Position numbers and translations under genes: made by a program
Notes under the pieces: model-generated
Seen by the model: only the letters and a program-made list of their open reading frames with translations
What the model was told of the DNA's origin: nothing
Databases searched by the model: none
Shown here: piece by piece, positions 10,456 to 21,776 of the stretch
How the letters are laid out: each line of letters starts with the position of its first letter
How positions within the stretch are numbered: the first letter of the stretch is position 1
From: Mycobacterium sp. 852002-10029_SCH5224772
Lineage (GTDB): Bacteria; Actinomycetota; Actinomycetes; Mycobacteriales; Mycobacteriaceae
Assembly: GCF_001667315.1 (NCBI RefSeq)
Contig: NZ_LZHT01000051.1
Location: 1-39,199, forward strand
DNA length: 39,199 nucleotides
Direction of reading: 5' to 3'

Positions 10456-10937
10456 TCCAGCTTCAACTCGACCAGCGGCAGCGGGCTGTCCGTGTCGGTG
10501 ATCGGCGCGCCGAGCGTGTTCTCGAGGACCGGGCGCATCCGCTCCCACGTTTTGGGGTGGCGGGTTCGGTAGGCGGCCATCGTGCTGTCGGCCTCGCGTT
10601 GGTCGAGCACCCGCGCGGCGGCGGGCCTGGGGGCGTGGCTGCCGGCGTAGACCCGGACCCGAGGGTTGGCCTGAATGTTGCGGAACCACTGGGCTTTTCG
10701 GCCGAAACCGGAGGCGACCAGGTAGGTGTCGGGCGACGGGTGGTCGACGACCTCGAGCACCGCGTAGCGGGCCGTTCCCGATTTGCGGCCGATGTGTTCG
10801 AGCAACAGGATGCGCGAGCCGAAGAGCGCGCCCGCGCGAGCCTTGTAGATCCAGATCGGCGCCCGCATGAGACGGCGCGACCGCAGCAGCCGGGCGGCGA
10901 TCTTGGCGGGGAGCGGAGACGATTGATCTCGTGACAT
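10452..10937 (-). CDS. F420-dependent nitroreductase-family (Ddn-like) oxidoreductase
   Basis: About 161 residues of the deazaflavin-dependent nitroreductase family. The signature is LLLEHIGRKSG (about 44-54), followed by the split beta-barrel segment YLVASGFGRKAQWFRN and NPRVRVYAG. Family members bind F420 and transfer hydride to quinones or other hydrophobic substrates at the membrane. The substrate here is unknown. The start is the ATG at 10937 or another three codons upstream; longer extensions are not conserved in character. It lies downstream of the NRPS on the same strand with 129 bases between, so it could be part of that pathway or simply an unlinked neighbour. Confidence 0.85.
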   Translation of the reverse strand: MSRDQSSPLPAKIAARLLRSRRLMRAPIWIYKARAGALFGSRILLLEHIGRKSGTARYAVLEVVDHPSPDTYLVASGFGRKAQWFRNIQANPRVRVYAGSHAPRPAAARVLDQREADSTMAAYRTRHPKTWERMRPVLENTLGAPITDTDSPLPLVELKLD

Positions 10938-11046
10938 CCTCCCCATCTTGCACTGGTGAACGCCCGGCGATCGGGGTAGCGCGGGTTTACCGCGTGTGGT
11001 CGATGCTGGGAGATTTGGATTTTTGCACCAGGAGATGCTTTCCCGG

Positions 11047-11063
11047 CCGTCCCGCACGGACGG
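11047..11063 (-). terminator. Hairpin directly after the NRPS stop codon
   Basis: CCGTCC and GGACGG form perfect six-base arms around a five-base loop, beginning four bases after the NRPS stop. There is no T-tract after it on the reverse strand, so it is at best a U-tract-less terminator of the kind proposed in mycobacteria. If it works, the NRPS and the downstream oxidoreductase gene would be partly uncoupled. Confidence 0.4.
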
Positions 11064-11066
11064 TCA

Positions 11067-14000
11067 TCATTGCTCCTCCACATCTGCGGTCATCGCCACC
11101 AGCACGCGCCGAAACCGTTCGACCAGCTTTTCGACTCTGTCCGGGGTGAACACGTCAGTATCGAATTCGACGCGTAGACCCAGCTCATGGCCCGGCGCGA
11201 CTTGCACCGAAAGCGGGTAGTGATTGTATTCGCGGTTGGTGAAGCCATTGATCTTTAACTCGTCGACGGCCGACAGCGCGGCGGTGTCGATCGGATAGTT
11301 CTCGTACACGAACATCGTGTCGAATAGCTGGTCGTGTCCCGCTATACGGTGTATCTCACTCAGGGCCATGTGCTGGTGATCAAGGGTCTTGGTGTAGGCG
11401 TTTTGCAGCTGGTCGAGCAGGTCGGCGACGGTCGTCTCCGCGCCGATGGTCGCTCGCACCGGGACCGTGTTGATCAACAGCCCCACCATCGATTCGGCGC
11501 CGGCCAGCTCGGTCGGCCGCCCCGACACGGCCGTACCGAACGTTACGTCGTCCTGGCCGGTCAGCCACATCAGCAGCTGCGCCCACGCGGCCTGCAAGAC
11601 GGTGCTGACGGTGGTGTGGCACGAGCGCGCAAGCTCGCCCAGCGCCTTCGTGGTCTCGGCGGACACCTGGAACGACTCCATGCCGCGCAGACCGAGCGCC
11701 AGGCGCCGCGGCGGTCCCACCAGGCTGGGAGTGTCATACCCGTCAAGGACCTCGCGCCACGCTGCCGCAGCGGCGCCTCGATCCTGTTCGGACAGCCACG
11801 TGACAAAGCTGCGATACGGCGGGGCTGCGGGCAGCTGCACGCCGTGATAGCTGGCGAAGATCTCCTGCAACAGGATCGGCTTCGACCATCCGTCGAGCAC
11901 AATGTGGTGGTTGGTGAGCACGAACCTAAACAGATCGTCCGCGGTGCGGATCAAGGCAGCCCGGAAGGGCGGCTGGCCGGCGAGGTCGCAGACCGCCACG
12001 CGTTCGGCGCGACACAGCTCCTGTATCTGTTCCTCGACGTGAGCGTCGTCGGAGGCATCGGCTGCGCTCAGCTCGACGTACTGCCAGGCCAGCGCCGGAT
12101 CGGCGGGTATGACCTGCACCGGTTCGTGGAAGTCTTCGCAGAAGCCGGCCACCACATTCGGGTGGCGGGTGATGACGGCGTGCACCGCCGCGTGCAACCG
12201 CTGCGGGTCAAGGGCACCGCTCACGGTGATATCGAGCTGCACCGCGTACAACTCGTCACTGCCCTGCGCGCTGCCGGTGTAGTACAGCAGACCCTGCTGC
12301 AGCGGGGTCAGCGGCAACACATCGCCGATCCGGTACTGCCGCGCCAGCTTGTCGATGTCCTGCTGGGTCAGACGGGCTGGCGCGATGTCGGACGGGGTCA
12401 AGCCGCCCCCACCGCCGCGCACGTGCGCGCAGATGCCGGCCAGCGCGTCGAACCACAGCTCGCTGATCTGGCCGACCTGCTTGTCATTCAGCGCACTGCG
12501 CGCCCAGGTCCAGTTGGCCTGCAGGTACGGGCCCGCCTCGCTTTCCATGGTTCCGGCGTTCAGCCCCACGGTGTGTGCCAGCGGCATCTCCACTGCACCC
12601 GCTGCACCGGCTAGCGAGAAACTGTTCTCGCTGAGCCGCCACAACTCACCGGAGAGCTCGGCCGCGCCACCCAGACGACCCAGGTAGTTGAAGCCGATCA
12701 CGGGCTCGGACCCGCCCAACTCGAACTCAGGGATGAGGTAGCGCAGCACTCCGTAGGTCAGGCCGTCGGGCAGGGCGCGTAGCTGCTCCTTGGCATTTTT
12801 GATCACCGCACCCAGGGCGTCCTCACCCGCCACCACCTTTCCCCACGACAGGCCGCCGGCCGGCCCTCCGAAGTTCAGGGCCACCGGGTATTTGGTGGTG
12901 AACCAGCCCACCGTGCGCGACAAGTCGACATGCGGGGCCAGTTCCTCCTGGCGGCCGTGGCCCTCCACATCGATCCCGACTGGAGCGCCGGTGCCCAGGA
13001 ACTGTGTCCACGCCAGGCCGAACGCGATCAGCAAAATGTCTTGAACCCCGGCATGAAACGCCGCCGGGACCTCACCAAGCAGCAGGCGGGTCGTCTCGAC
13101 ATCCAGCGACACCGACAATTGACCGGCGCTGACGTAGGTGTCCTCCGGCTGTACCGGCGACAGCGCAGCCGGGACCGCCGCCACCTGACGCCACGCCTCG
13201 ACCTGGGCCATCACGTCTGCGCTCTGCACGTACTCGGCCAACAGTGACGACCACCGGGCAAACGACGTCCCAGGCGCCGGCAGCACCACGGGCTGGCCAC
13301 TGTGATGCTGGGCCCACGCAATGTTGAGGTCTTCCAACAGGATTCGCCACGATACTCCATCGATGGCCATGTGGTGAATGATCAACGCCAACTGGTTCGT
13401 CGACTCGGCCCACACCGCGCGCAACATTGCCCCGGTGCCAGGGTCCAGGCGTGACCGGGCGGCCACCAACGCCGTAGCCGACAGCTCGTCGACGGTGTCC
13501 ACGCAGTCGCCGGCGTCTACCGTCGCGGCTTCGGGCACCCACAACGACCAGCCGTCTGCACCGTCGTCGACGGCGCGCAGTCGCAGCATGGCATGCCGGT
13601 CCAGCAACGCCTGCAGGATTGCCACCGCGTCGGCATGCGTGACGCCCGTAGGAGCTTGCACCACCATCGTCTGGTTGAACTGTTCGAACGCACCGTCAAT
13701 GCTGTTGAGCCAGCGCATGATCGGGGTGGCCACCACCGAACCGAGGCCTTCGTCGACCACGCCGCCCTCGCCGTCGGCGACCACCCTGGCGACCTGCGCG
13801 AGCCGCGCCACCGTCTGTTCGACGAAAACGTCACGCGGACGGCATATTACGCCGGCTGCGCGGGCGCGGGCCACGACTTGCATTGACAGGATGCTGTCGC
13901 CCCCCAGGTCGAAGAACGAGTCATCGACACCGACCCGTTGCACACCCAATACCTGGGCATAGATGCCGGCCAGGATTTCCTCGACAGCGCCGGATGGAGC

Positions 14001-17000
14001 CCGGTAGTGGTCGACATCGGAGTAGTGGGGCGCCGGCAGGGCGCGGACGTCGAGTTTGCCGTTGACCGTCAAAGGCAGCGCCCCGAGCGCGACGACCGCG
14101 GTCGGCACCATATAGGCCGGCAGCCGCTGACCGAGCTGGTTGCGCACCGCGACCGGGTCTGCCGCGCCCGTGATGTAGCCGACCAGACGTTTGTCACCGG
14201 GGCGGTCCTCACGAGCGATCACCGCCGCCTGCTCGACCCCATCCAGCCCGGCCAGGGCCGCCTGCACTTCACCGAGTTCGATGCGGTAACCGCGGATCTT
14301 GACCTGTTCGTCGGCACGTCCGACATAACGCAGCTGACCATCGGCGCCCCAGGACACCAGGTCCCCGGTGCGATACATGCGCGCACCCGGTTGTCCGAAC
14401 GGGCACGCCACAAACCGCGTCGAGCTCAATCCGGGCCTGCCCACATACCCGGTGGCCAGCCCGCCGCCGGCCACGTACAGCTCGCCGACCGTGTTGGTGG
14501 GCACCTGACGCAACCACCCGTCGAGCACGAAGAAGGCGAGGTGGGCCAACGGCACTCCGATGGGGCTGGCATTGCTGTCGACGTCGCCGTGGAGGATCTC
14601 ACGGAAGGAGGCGTGCACCGTCGTCTCGGTGATGCCATACATATTGATCAGACGCGGCCATCCCGGGTGGTGATTCAGCCACGTCGCCAGACGCTGGGGT
14701 TCAAGCGCCTCGCCACCGAACACCGCCGACTGCAACTTCAGCTGCTGACCTAGCTCCGGGGCGAGCGCATCAGCTGTCTGTAGCGCATAAAACGACGACG
14801 GGGTCTGGCTCAACACACTGACCTGTTCACGAACCAGCAAGGCGTGCAACTCTTCTGGCGAACGCACCACCGAATCGGACACCATTACCAACCGCCCGCC
14901 ATGCAACAGCGAACCGAAGATCTCCCACACCGAGAAGTCGAACGCCAACGAGTGGCACTGCGTCCACACCTGGCCCAGCGTCAGCTCGCCGTCCAGCGAT
15001 TGCAGCAGCTGCGTGACGTTGCGGTGAGGCACGGCAACGCCTTTGGGCGTTCCGGTCGTGCCCGAGGTGTAGATGATGTAGGCGATGTTGTCGGCCGCCG
15101 GCGCGGGCAACCCGGTATCGGGCTGGGTGCGCACCGCCGGGTCGTTGATATCAATGATCGGCAAATCCATTCCCGCTAGCCGGGTCCGCACGTCGGCGGT
15201 GGTGATCACCGCGATCGGCGAGGAGTCGCCCAACACGAACTCCATCCGCGGCGCGGGCACCGTCGGATCGATCGGCACATATGCAGCACCGGTCTTGAGC
15301 ACCGCCAGGATGGCCACCACCGCCTCAGGCGTGCGCGGAAGCAACAGGGCCACATGCGTGCCTGGGCCCGCACCGTGCGGGATCAGCAAGTGCGCCAAAC
15401 GATTAGCGGACTCGTCTAGCTCGCGGTACGTCCACGATCGATCCCCATAGCTGATCGCCATAGCCTCCGGGGCGCGGACCGCTTGAGCGGCGAACAATTC
15501 GGGGATGGAGACCGCGGACATCTCGGGCTCGGCCAGCGTCGCCCGGTTGCCCCACTCGATGAGGCGGTCGTGCTCAGCGCGGTCGAGGAGATCGATCGAC
15601 GACAACCGCCTTGCGGGATCGGCGATCATCGCCGCCAGCACCTTCTGCAACCGGTCGATCAGCGTGTCGATGGCCGCACGGTCAAACACGTCCGTGTCGA
15701 ATTCGACGCGAAGGCTCAGTAGGTGGCCCGGCGTCGCCACCACCGAAAGCGGATAGTGGTTGAATTCGCGGGTGTGGAACTCGGTAACCGCCAGGTCGTG
15801 GGCGTCCAACAGGGCGCCGGCGTCGATCGGATAGTTCTCGTACACGAAGAGCGTGTCAAAAAGCTGATCGTGACCGGTGGCGCGATGGATGTCGGGCAGA
15901 GCCAGATGCTCGTACTCGACCGTGTCGTTGTGGACGCGCTGCAGCTGTTCCAGCAGATCGGCGACAGTGGTGTTCGGGGAGGTGTTGGCACGCACCGGCA
16001 CCGTGTTGATCAGCAGGCCCACAATGGATTCCGAGCCGATCAGCTCGGTCGGCCGACCCGAGACCGCGGTGCCGAACGCCACATCATGCTGACCGGTCAG
16101 CCATATCAGCAGCTGCGCCCAGCCGCCCTGCAGGACGGTGCTCACGGTGGTGTGGCACGAGCGGGCCAGCTCGATCAGAGCCTTTGTGGTCTCGGCGGAC
16201 ACCCGGAAGGATGCGACGTCTCGGCGCCCTACCTGGCCAGGCGTACCCACCAGTGTCGGGACCTCGAAACCCGCCATCACGTCGCGCCAAACCCCTTGTG
16301 CGACAACGCGGTCCTGGCCATCCAGCCAGGTGACAAAGCTGCGGTACGACGGAGCCGCGGGCAGCCGCTGGCCGTAGTAGCTGCCGAACACCTCCCGCAT
16401 CAGGATTGGCAGCGACCAGCCATCCGCCACGATGTGGTGAATGGTGAACACCAATCGGTATTGGCCTGCTGCGGCGCGGATCAACGCCACCCGGAACGTC
16501 GGTTTGTCAGCCAGCTCGCAGACCGCGGCGCGCTCGGCAGCGCATAGTCGCTCAATCTGCTGATCGGCCTGCTGACTAGAGATGGCGCCGACGGGGTCCA
16601 GTTCAACTTCCAGCCAGGCGACCACCGGGTTGGCCGGGATAACCTGCACCGGCTCACCGAAGTCCTCGCAGAATCGGGCCACCAGGTGGGGATGCCGGTT
16701 GCCGACCGTCTGAACGGCCTCGCGCAGGCGGTGGGCATCGAGGGCACCGTTGACCGTGACACCGAGCTGCACGGTATACAGGTCGTCCAGACCCGGCGCG
16801 AAGCTGGTGTGAAACAGCAGACCCTGCTGCACCGGGGTCAGCGGCAGTACGTCCACGACGTCGCCCTGCGAGCAGAGTTCGTCGAGCTGCTGCCGGCTCA
16901 GGCGGGCAGGAGCGATGTCGGACGGCGTGAGCCCGCCCCCACCGGCTTTGACGTGCGCGCAGATACCGGCCAGAGCCTGAAACCACAACTGGCTCAGCCG

Positions 17001-20000
17001 ATTGACCTGCTCGGCATTCAGCGCTGAGGGCGCCCATGTCCAGTTCGCCTGGAGGTGCGGCCCGGCCTCGGTGTCTATGGTGCCGGCATTGAGCTCGACC
17101 GTGTGCGCCAACGGCAGGGGCACTGCCGCAGCCACACTCGCAAACGCCAGACTGTCCTGGTTGATCCGCCACAACTCGCCCGGCAGGTCGGCACCCGCAG
17201 TGAGCCGGCCCAGGTAGTTGAACCCGATCGTCGGGTCAGACCCACCGAGATCAACCTCGGAGTTCAGGTAGCGCAGTAGACCGTAGGTCAGCGGATCGGG
17301 CAGGGCGCGCAGCTGCTCCTTGGCGTCCTTGATCAGAGTGCCCAGTGCGGCCTCACCGGCGACCACGTGCGCCCACGGCAGGCCACCGACCGTCAACGCG
17401 ACCGGGTACTTGGTGGTGAACCAGCCCACCGTGCGCGACAAGTCCACATCGGGCGCCAGCTCCTCGTGGCGCCCATGTCCCTCGACGTCGATACCGATCG
17501 GCGCACTCGCGACGCTGCCGAGAAACTCCGCGAACGCCAGCCCGAAGGCGATAAGCAATATGTCGCCGACCCCGGTGTGAAACGCCGCCGGCACCTCACC
17601 CAGCAGCAAACGGGTTGTCTCGACATCCAGCGAAGCCGACGACTGCCCGGCGGTTTGATAGGTATCCACCTCTGGTTGCACCGTCGGCAGCGCCGCCGGT
17701 ATTGCCGCCACCTGTCGCCACGTCTCGGCGTGTGCCACTACCTCGGCGCGGTGCGCATGCCCGGCCAGCAGCTCCGACCACCGCGCGAACGACGTCCCGC
17801 CGGCGGGCAATGCCACGGGCTGGCCACCGTGATGCTGCGACCAGCCAATGTTGAGATCCTCCAACAGAATTCGCCACGACACACCGTCCACGGCCAGGTG
17901 ATGAATGATCAATGCCAGCTGGCCGGTGGACGTCGCCCACACCCCGCTCAGCATCAGACCCGCCGCCGGATTCAACCGCGACCGGGCCCGCAGCAGCGCC
18001 TCATCCGACAACACGTCGACGGTATGTAGGCACGCGCGCGCGTCCACCGACCCGGCTTCGGGCGCCTCGAGCGACCAGCCGCCGGCGCCGTCATCGTCGA
18101 CGCGCAGCCGCAACGTGGCATGGCGATCGAGCAACGCCTGCAAGACGACCGCCACGTCGGCCTCAGTCACGCCGGCAGGGGCGCTCACCACCATGGTCTG
18201 GTTGACCTCGTCGATCGGGCCCTCGACAGTGTGCAGCGAGCGGATGATCGGGGTGGCCGCCACCGGACCAACACCCTCGTCGATGACGCGGGCCTCGCCA
18301 TCGGCCACCGTCGCGACCCGCGCAAGTTGCCGCACCGTCTGTTCGACGAAAACGTCACGCGGACGGCACATCACCCCGGCCGCCCGGGCGCGGGCCACCA
18401 CTTGCATCGACATGATGCTGTCGCCGCCGAGGTCGAAGAACGAGTCATCGACCCCGACGCGCTCGATCCCGAGGACTTGAGCGAAGATGTCGGCCAGGAT
18501 TCCTTCGACCGCGTCGGCCGGGGCCCGGTACTCACCGGCGGTGAATTCGGGTGCGGGCAAGGCGCGCTTGTCGAGTTTTCCGTTGACCGTCAACGGAATT
18601 GCCGGCAGGACCAGCACCGCGGCGGGGACCATGTAGGCCGGGAGCCGATCAGCCAGCGCCGTGCGGATCTCGGTCGGGTCGGCGGTGCCGGTGATGTAAC
18701 CCACCAGCCGCTTGTTGCCGGGACGGTCCTCGCGGGCGACGACCACCGCCTGGTCCACCCCATCCAGCGCAGCCAGGGCTGCCTGCACTTCACCGAGTTC
18801 GATGCGGTACCCGCGGATCTTGACCTGCTCGTCGGCGCGGCCCAGGTGTCGCAGCTGCCCATCCGCACCCCAGGACACCAAGTCACCGGTGCGATACATC
18901 CGTGTCCCCGGGGCCCCGAACGGGCATGCCACAAACCGCGACGCGGTCAAACCGGCCCGCCGCACATATCCCAGGCCCACACCGCGGCCGGCCAGGTACA
19001 GCTCCCCGACCACACCGACCGGCACCGGCTGTAACCACTTGTCCAGCACGAACATTGCCGCCCCGGGGATCGGCGACCCGATCGGGACCAGGCCCGGGCC
19101 CGGCGTCAGCGGCGCACTCAACGAAGCACACACCGTCGCCTCGGTCGGGCCGTAGGCATTGATCATCACTCGTCCGGGTGCCGCCCACCGATCCACCACG
19201 TCGGTCGGGCAGGTCTCACCGCCCACCACCAACGCCGTCGACTCCAACCCCTCCGGTGACAGCAGCGCCACCGATGACGGAATCTGAGTCAGCACGCTGA
19301 CCTTCTCCGCGACGAGCAACGCGTGGAGATCCTCCGGGGAACCCGCCACCGATTCGGGCACCACCAACAGTCGCCTGCCCCGCAGCAGGGCACCCCAGAT
19401 ATCCCACACCGATAAGTCGAAAGCCGAGGAGTAGCACTGCGCCCACACCCCTCCGGGCGGCAGGCGCTCATCGAGCGCCTCGATCAGCCAAGTGACGTTC
19501 TGGTGCGTGATGGCAACGCCTTTGGGCCTGCCGGTGGTCCCGGAGGTATAGATGATGTAGGCGACGTTCCCGGGCGCCGGTGTTGGCAGCGCGGTGCTGG
19601 GTTGCGACTCGACGGCGGGGTCGTGGACATCGATCACCGGCAAACCGGCGCCGTCCAGCGGTGAACGCAGGTCCGTCGTGGTGATCACGGCGCTCGGTGT
19701 GGCATCAGCAAGCACATAATCCATGCGCCCCGACGCGTGCCCCGGGTCGACCGGCACATACGCCGCCCCGGTCTTGAGCACCGCCAGCATCGCCACGATC
19801 GCGTCCGCACACCGGGGGAAAAGCAACGCCACACACTGTCCCGGGCCAACCCCATGACTGGCCAGGAGATGCGCCAGCCGGTTCGCGGCCTCATCGAGTT
19901 CCCGATAGGTCATGGGACGGCCGTCGAAGGTCACCGCCACCGCCTCGGGGGTACGCTTCGCGTGCTCGATGAACACCACCGGAATCGAAGCCGGCGCGGT

Positions 20001-21365
20001 TACCGGTTGGGTTAGCGCGGCGCGATGCGACCACCCATCGAGCTGCGCGTTTTGATCCTCATCGAGGAGTTCGATCGAGGAGATCGGCCGCTCCGGGTCC
20101 GCCGTCATTTCCATGAGCACCTGCTGCAGGCGTGCCGCCAGGTAGGAGACGTCAAAGCTCGCAAAGGGCTGGCCGTGGCCCGCCGTGCTGAGAAACAGCT
20201 GGTCACTCGACCCAATGAAGAAGAGCCCGAAGTGATCGGCGGGGCCGTTGTTGGTGTACGTCGCGGTTGCCGGAGCGCCACCAAGAGCCAGGGTCAATCG
20301 GGACGGGATGAAATTGATACCTACCCGATTTGCCGCCTGTGTCCGGCTGAGCAAGTCACCTTCGCCTATCAGTCGGTGCACCGGAAACCGCTGATGCTTC
20401 AGCAATTCCCGTATCCGTACGTCAACGTGCTGACAAAACTCGGCAACCGTTGTTTCCGGTGTCGTCTGCAAGACCAGCGGCACCACTCCGGCGAGCATCC
20501 CCGGGAGCGTCTTCGACTCCGGACGCACCCGCCTGCTGACCGGAAAATCCAGCGCCACCTCCGAACCGCTTCCCGACCATGCACGCACCAGCAGCGCGCA
20601 TGCCGCGGTAGTCACCGAGTAGCGACGGATGCGCAGCTGTTTGGACAGTTCCTGCATGCGGCCGACGGCGAAAGCATCCAGCTGAACTGACGCCGACGGC
20701 CCACACGGGCCCCGCTCAACTGTGGTGTGCGGCAGTTGATAGCCCTGTCCGCCTTCCGGCGGAAGGTTCTTGCTCCAGTACGCTTCGTCTTCCCGGTAAT
20801 CGTTGGATGCTTCGTATCCCGACTCGAGATCAATCAAGTCCTGCGTCGAGCCGAAGTAGGCATCGGGAACGGGCAATCCAGCGACCATCGCCGAATAGAT
20901 GGTTGCAACGCGACGGCTGATCAGCGCCATGCTCAATCCGTCTAAAACGATGTGGTGGCAGCAGCCGAATAGATAGAACTCCTCGGCCTGCGTCTGGAAC
21001 AGGGCGAATCTCAGTAACTGGCCGGTCAGCTCCATCGGCGCGCGCTGGATAGAGGAGGACCTCCGGCGGACTTCCTGCACGGGATTGGGCGAGCCGATCA
21101 GGTCATGAAATTTGAGCTCGACATGCGGGTCGTCGATCGGCCTTTGGACCACTTGGCCATCAATCTCGTGGAATGAAACTTTGCTCGGTTCCGCCTCCGA
21201 CACCGCTTGGCGGATCGCCTGCTCGAGGACGTCACGCTGTATCGCGCCGTCGATCTTTATCAACAGGCCGAGCTGCCACTCCGTACCGGCATAGCCCGAT
21301 TCCTGCGCGAGCCAGATGTCGAGTTGCCCGGGTGTCAGCGGCAACGCCAGGTCATCACGGTTCAT
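11067..21365 (-). CDS. Two-module nonribosomal peptide synthetase, C-A-T-E-C-A-T-E-C (Mps1-like)
   Basis: About 3432 residues, nine domains, read right to left. C1 (about 21347-20072; HHIVLDG). A1 (20027-18557; [30 protein letters not shown]). T1 (18527-18317; serine in LGGDSIMS). E1 (18257-16907; [17 protein letters not shown]). C2 (16856-15587; HHIVADG). A2 (15557-14027). T2 (14006-13802; LGGDSILS). E2 (13736-12390; [10 protein letters not shown]). C3 (12347-11100; HHIVLDG), ending in VEEQ. Read by eye, the A1 pocket residues are D-L-W-T-V-G-A-V-C (like Phe-type codes) and A2 are D-F-W-S-V-G-M-V-H (like Thr). With two E domains, a D-aromatic then D-Thr-like dipeptide is inferred, with C1 probably taking an acyl chain. 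There is no thioesterase, reductase or following A domain. The start is the ATG at 21365 after GGGGGAC; a GTG at 21389 is possible. Size and order match Mps1 of glycopeptidolipid producers from memory. Confidence 0.93.
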   Translation of the reverse strand: MNRDDLALPLTPGQLDIWLAQESGYAGTEWQLGLLIKIDGAIQRDVLEQAIRQAVSEAEPSKVSFHEIDGQVVQRPIDDPHVELKFHDLIGSPNPVQEVRRRSSSIQRAPMELTGQLLRFALFQTQAEEFYLFGCCHHIVLDGLSMALISRRVATIYSAMVAGLPVPDAYFGSTQDLIDLESGYEASNDYREDEAYWSKNLPPEGGQGYQLPHTTVERGPCGPSASVQLDAFAVGRMQELSKQLRIRRYSVTTAACALLVRAWSGSGSEVALDFPVSRRVRPESKTLPGMLAGVVPLVLQTTPETTVAEFCQHVDVRIRELLKHQRFPVHRLIGEGDLLSRTQAANRVGINFIPSRLTLALGGAPATATYTNNGPADHFGLFFIGSSDQLFLSTAGHGQPFASFDVSYLAARLQQVLMEMTADPERPISSIELLDEDQNAQLDGWSHRAALTQPVTAPASIPVVFIEHAKRTPEAVAVTFDGRPMTYRELDEAANRLAHLLASHGVGPGQCVALLFPRCADAIVAMLAVLKTGAAYVPVDPGHASGRMDYVLADATPSAVITTTDLRSPLDGAGLPVIDVHDPAVESQPSTALPTPAPGNVAYIIYTSGTTGRPKGVAITHQNVTWLIEALDERLPPGGVWAQCYSSAFDLSVWDIWGALLRGRRLLVVPESVAGSPEDLHALLVAEKVSVLTQIPSSVALLSPEGLESTALVVGGETCPTDVVDRWAAPGRVMINAYGPTEATVCASLSAPLTPGPGLVPIGSPIPGAAMFVLDKWLQPVPVGVVGELYLAGRGVGLGYVRRAGLTASRFVACPFGAPGTRMYRTGDLVSWGADGQLRHLGRADEQVKIRGYRIELGEVQAALAALDGVDQAVVVAREDRPGNKRLVGYITGTADPTEIRTALADRLPAYMVPAAVLVLPAIPLTVNGKLDKRALPAPEFTAGEYRAPADAVEGILADIFAQVLGIERVGVDDSFFDLGGDSIMSMQVVARARAAGVMCRPRDVFVEQTVRQLARVATVADGEARVIDEGVGPVAATPIIRSLHTVEGPIDEVNQTMVVSAPAGVTEADVAVVLQALLDRHATLRLRVDDDGAGGWSLEAPEAGSVDARACLHTVDVLSDEALLRARSRLNPAAGLMLSGVWATSTGQLALIIHHLAVDGVSWRILLEDLNIGWSQHHGGQPVALPAGGTSFARWSELLAGHAHRAEVVAHAETWRQVAAIPAALPTVQPEVDTYQTAGQSSASLDVETTRLLLGEVPAAFHTGVGDILLIAFGLAFAEFLGSVASAPIGIDVEGHGRHEELAPDVDLSRTVGWFTTKYPVALTVGGLPWAHVVAGEAALGTLIKDAKEQLRALPDPLTYGLLRYLNSEVDLGGSDPTIGFNYLGRLTAGADLPGELWRINQDSLAFASVAAAVPLPLAHTVELNAGTIDTEAGPHLQANWTWAPSALNAEQVNRLSQLWFQALAGICAHVKAGGGGLTPSDIAPARLSRQQLDELCSQGDVVDVLPLTPVQQGLLFHTSFAPGLDDLYTVQLGVTVNGALDAHRLREAVQTVGNRHPHLVARFCEDFGEPVQVIPANPVVAWLEVELDPVGAISSQQADQQIERLCAAERAAVCELADKPTFRVALIRAAAGQYRLVFTIHHIVADGWSLPILMREVFGSYYGQRLPAAPSYRSFVTWLDGQDRVVAQGVWRDVMAGFEVPTLVGTPGQVGRRDVASFRVSAETTKALIELARSCHTTVSTVLQGGWAQLLIWLTGQHDVAFGTAVSGRPTELIGSESIVGLLINTVPVRANTSPNTTVADLLEQLQRVHNDTVEYEHLALPDIHRATGHDQLFDTLFVYENYPIDAGALLDAHDLAVTEFHTREFNHYPLSVVATPGHLLSLRVEFDTDVFDRAAIDTLIDRLQKVLAAMIADPARRLSSIDLLDRAEHDRLIEWGNRATLAEPEMSAVSIPELFAAQAVRAPEAMAISYGDRSWTYRELDESANRLAHLLIPHGAGPGTHVALLLPRTPEAVVAILAVLKTGAAYVPIDPTVPAPRMEFVLGDSSPIAVITTADVRTRLAGMDLPIIDINDPAVRTQPDTGLPAPAADNIAYIIYTSGTTGTPKGVAVPHRNVTQLLQSLDGELTLGQVWTQCHSLAFDFSVWEIFGSLLHGGRLVMVSDSVVRSPEELHALLVREQVSVLSQTPSSFYALQTADALAPELGQQLKLQSAVFGGEALEPQRLATWLNHHPGWPRLINMYGITETTVHASFREILHGDVDSNASPIGVPLAHLAFFVLDGWLRQVPTNTVGELYVAGGGLATGYVGRPGLSSTRFVACPFGQPGARMYRTGDLVSWGADGQLRYVGRADEQVKIRGYRIELGEVQAALAGLDGVEQAAVIAREDRPGDKRLVGYITGAADPVAVRNQLGQRLPAYMVPTAVVALGALPLTVNGKLDVRALPAPHYSDVDHYRAPSGAVEEILAGIYAQVLGVQRVGVDDSFFDLGGDSILSMQVVARARAAGVICRPRDVFVEQTVARLAQVARVVADGEGGVVDEGLGSVVATPIMRWLNSIDGAFEQFNQTMVVQAPTGVTHADAVAILQALLDRHAMLRLRAVDDGADGWSLWVPEAATVDAGDCVDTVDELSATALVAARSRLDPGTGAMLRAVWAESTNQLALIIHHMAIDGVSWRILLEDLNIAWAQHHSGQPVVLPAPGTSFARWSSLLAEYVQSADVMAQVEAWRQVAAVPAALSPVQPEDTYVSAGQLSVSLDVETTRLLLGEVPAAFHAGVQDILLIAFGLAWTQFLGTGAPVGIDVEGHGRQEELAPHVDLSRTVGWFTTKYPVALNFGGPAGGLSWGKVVAGEDALGAVIKNAKEQLRALPDGLTYGVLRYLIPEFELGGSEPVIGFNYLGRLGGAAELSGELWRLSENSFSLAGAAGAVEMPLAHTVGLNAGTMESEAGPYLQANWTWARSALNDKQVGQISELWFDALAGICAHVRGGGGGLTPSDIAPARLTQQDIDKLARQYRIGDVLPLTPLQQGLLYYTGSAQGSDELYAVQLDITVSGALDPQRLHAAVHAVITRHPNVVAGFCEDFHEPVQVIPADPALAWQYVELSAADASDDAHVEEQIQELCRAERVAVCDLAGQPPFRAALIRTADDLFRFVLTNHHIVLDGWSKPILLQEIFASYHGVQLPAAPPYRSFVTWLSEQDRGAAAAAWREVLDGYDTPSLVGPPRRLALGLRGMESFQVSAETTKALGELARSCHTTVSTVLQAAWAQLLMWLTGQDDVTFGTAVSGRPTELAGAESMVGLLINTVPVRATIGAETTVADLLDQLQNAYTKTLDHQHMALSEIHRIAGHDQLFDTMFVYENYPIDTAALSAVDELKINGFTNREYNHYPLSVQVAPGHELGLRVEFDTDVFTPDRVEKLVERFRRVLVAMTADVEEQ

Positions 21366-21730
21366 CCAGTCCCCCAAAGCTTTACCCACTCGCCCCAGAC
21401 CCCGGGTGGTTACTGATCGAAATCCTGCCTGTCATGAGCCTCTCGCGCAGACATTTCGGCCGCATGTCCGGCCACTTCTGCACAATGTCATCCAGGCACC
21501 CGCCGCGGTCGGTCCCCATGGGCCACTCGGACACCGCATAACCCTGAGAGCTGCGACGCACACCTTATTGCACACCAGTGCAACGGTTTTCGGTTACCGG
21601 TAGGCAACAGCGTCGCCGCAAAACGGGCTCTTTTGCCAACGCGCGGCGCCGCCCATGGTTAAACTCTTTTTCGATTCGGGGGATTTCCTGCCAGCGATGC
21701 ACCTGATCTCGGCGATCAACGCGAGCGCAG
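21366..21730. other. Intergenic stretch between NRPS and the orphan gene
   Basis: About 365 bases without a convincing gene. It should hold the NRPS promoter on the reverse strand and probably part of the promoter for the plus-strand orphan gene. The G/C is mixed, with AT-richer segments near 21560-21600 and 21655-21685. I could not choose a reliable -10/-35 pair. Confidence 0.4.
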
Positions 21731-21763
21731 GCGCCGGTAGGGCGCGGGTGTCGAGTTTTGCCG
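21731..21763 (-). pseudogene. Relic of an NRPS adenylation-domain end (A10 motif)
   Basis: On the reverse strand this reads as GKL-D-T-R-A-L-P-A-P once one extra base is removed, which is the end of an adenylation domain. It matches 14030-14061 (the A2 end of the NRPS) with three substitutions and one inserted T. The insertion breaks the frame, and no carrier-protein sequence follows toward the NRPS start. It is in the same orientation as the NRPS and upstream of it, so it looks like the scar of a lost module or gene. Confidence 0.6.
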
Positions 21764-21776
21764 ATGGGGGGTGTCA

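Noticed and set aside
11067..21365. CRISPR-like or tandem-repeat array inside the NRPS
   Set aside because: The repeated stretches are homologous domains one module apart, not short spaced repeats.
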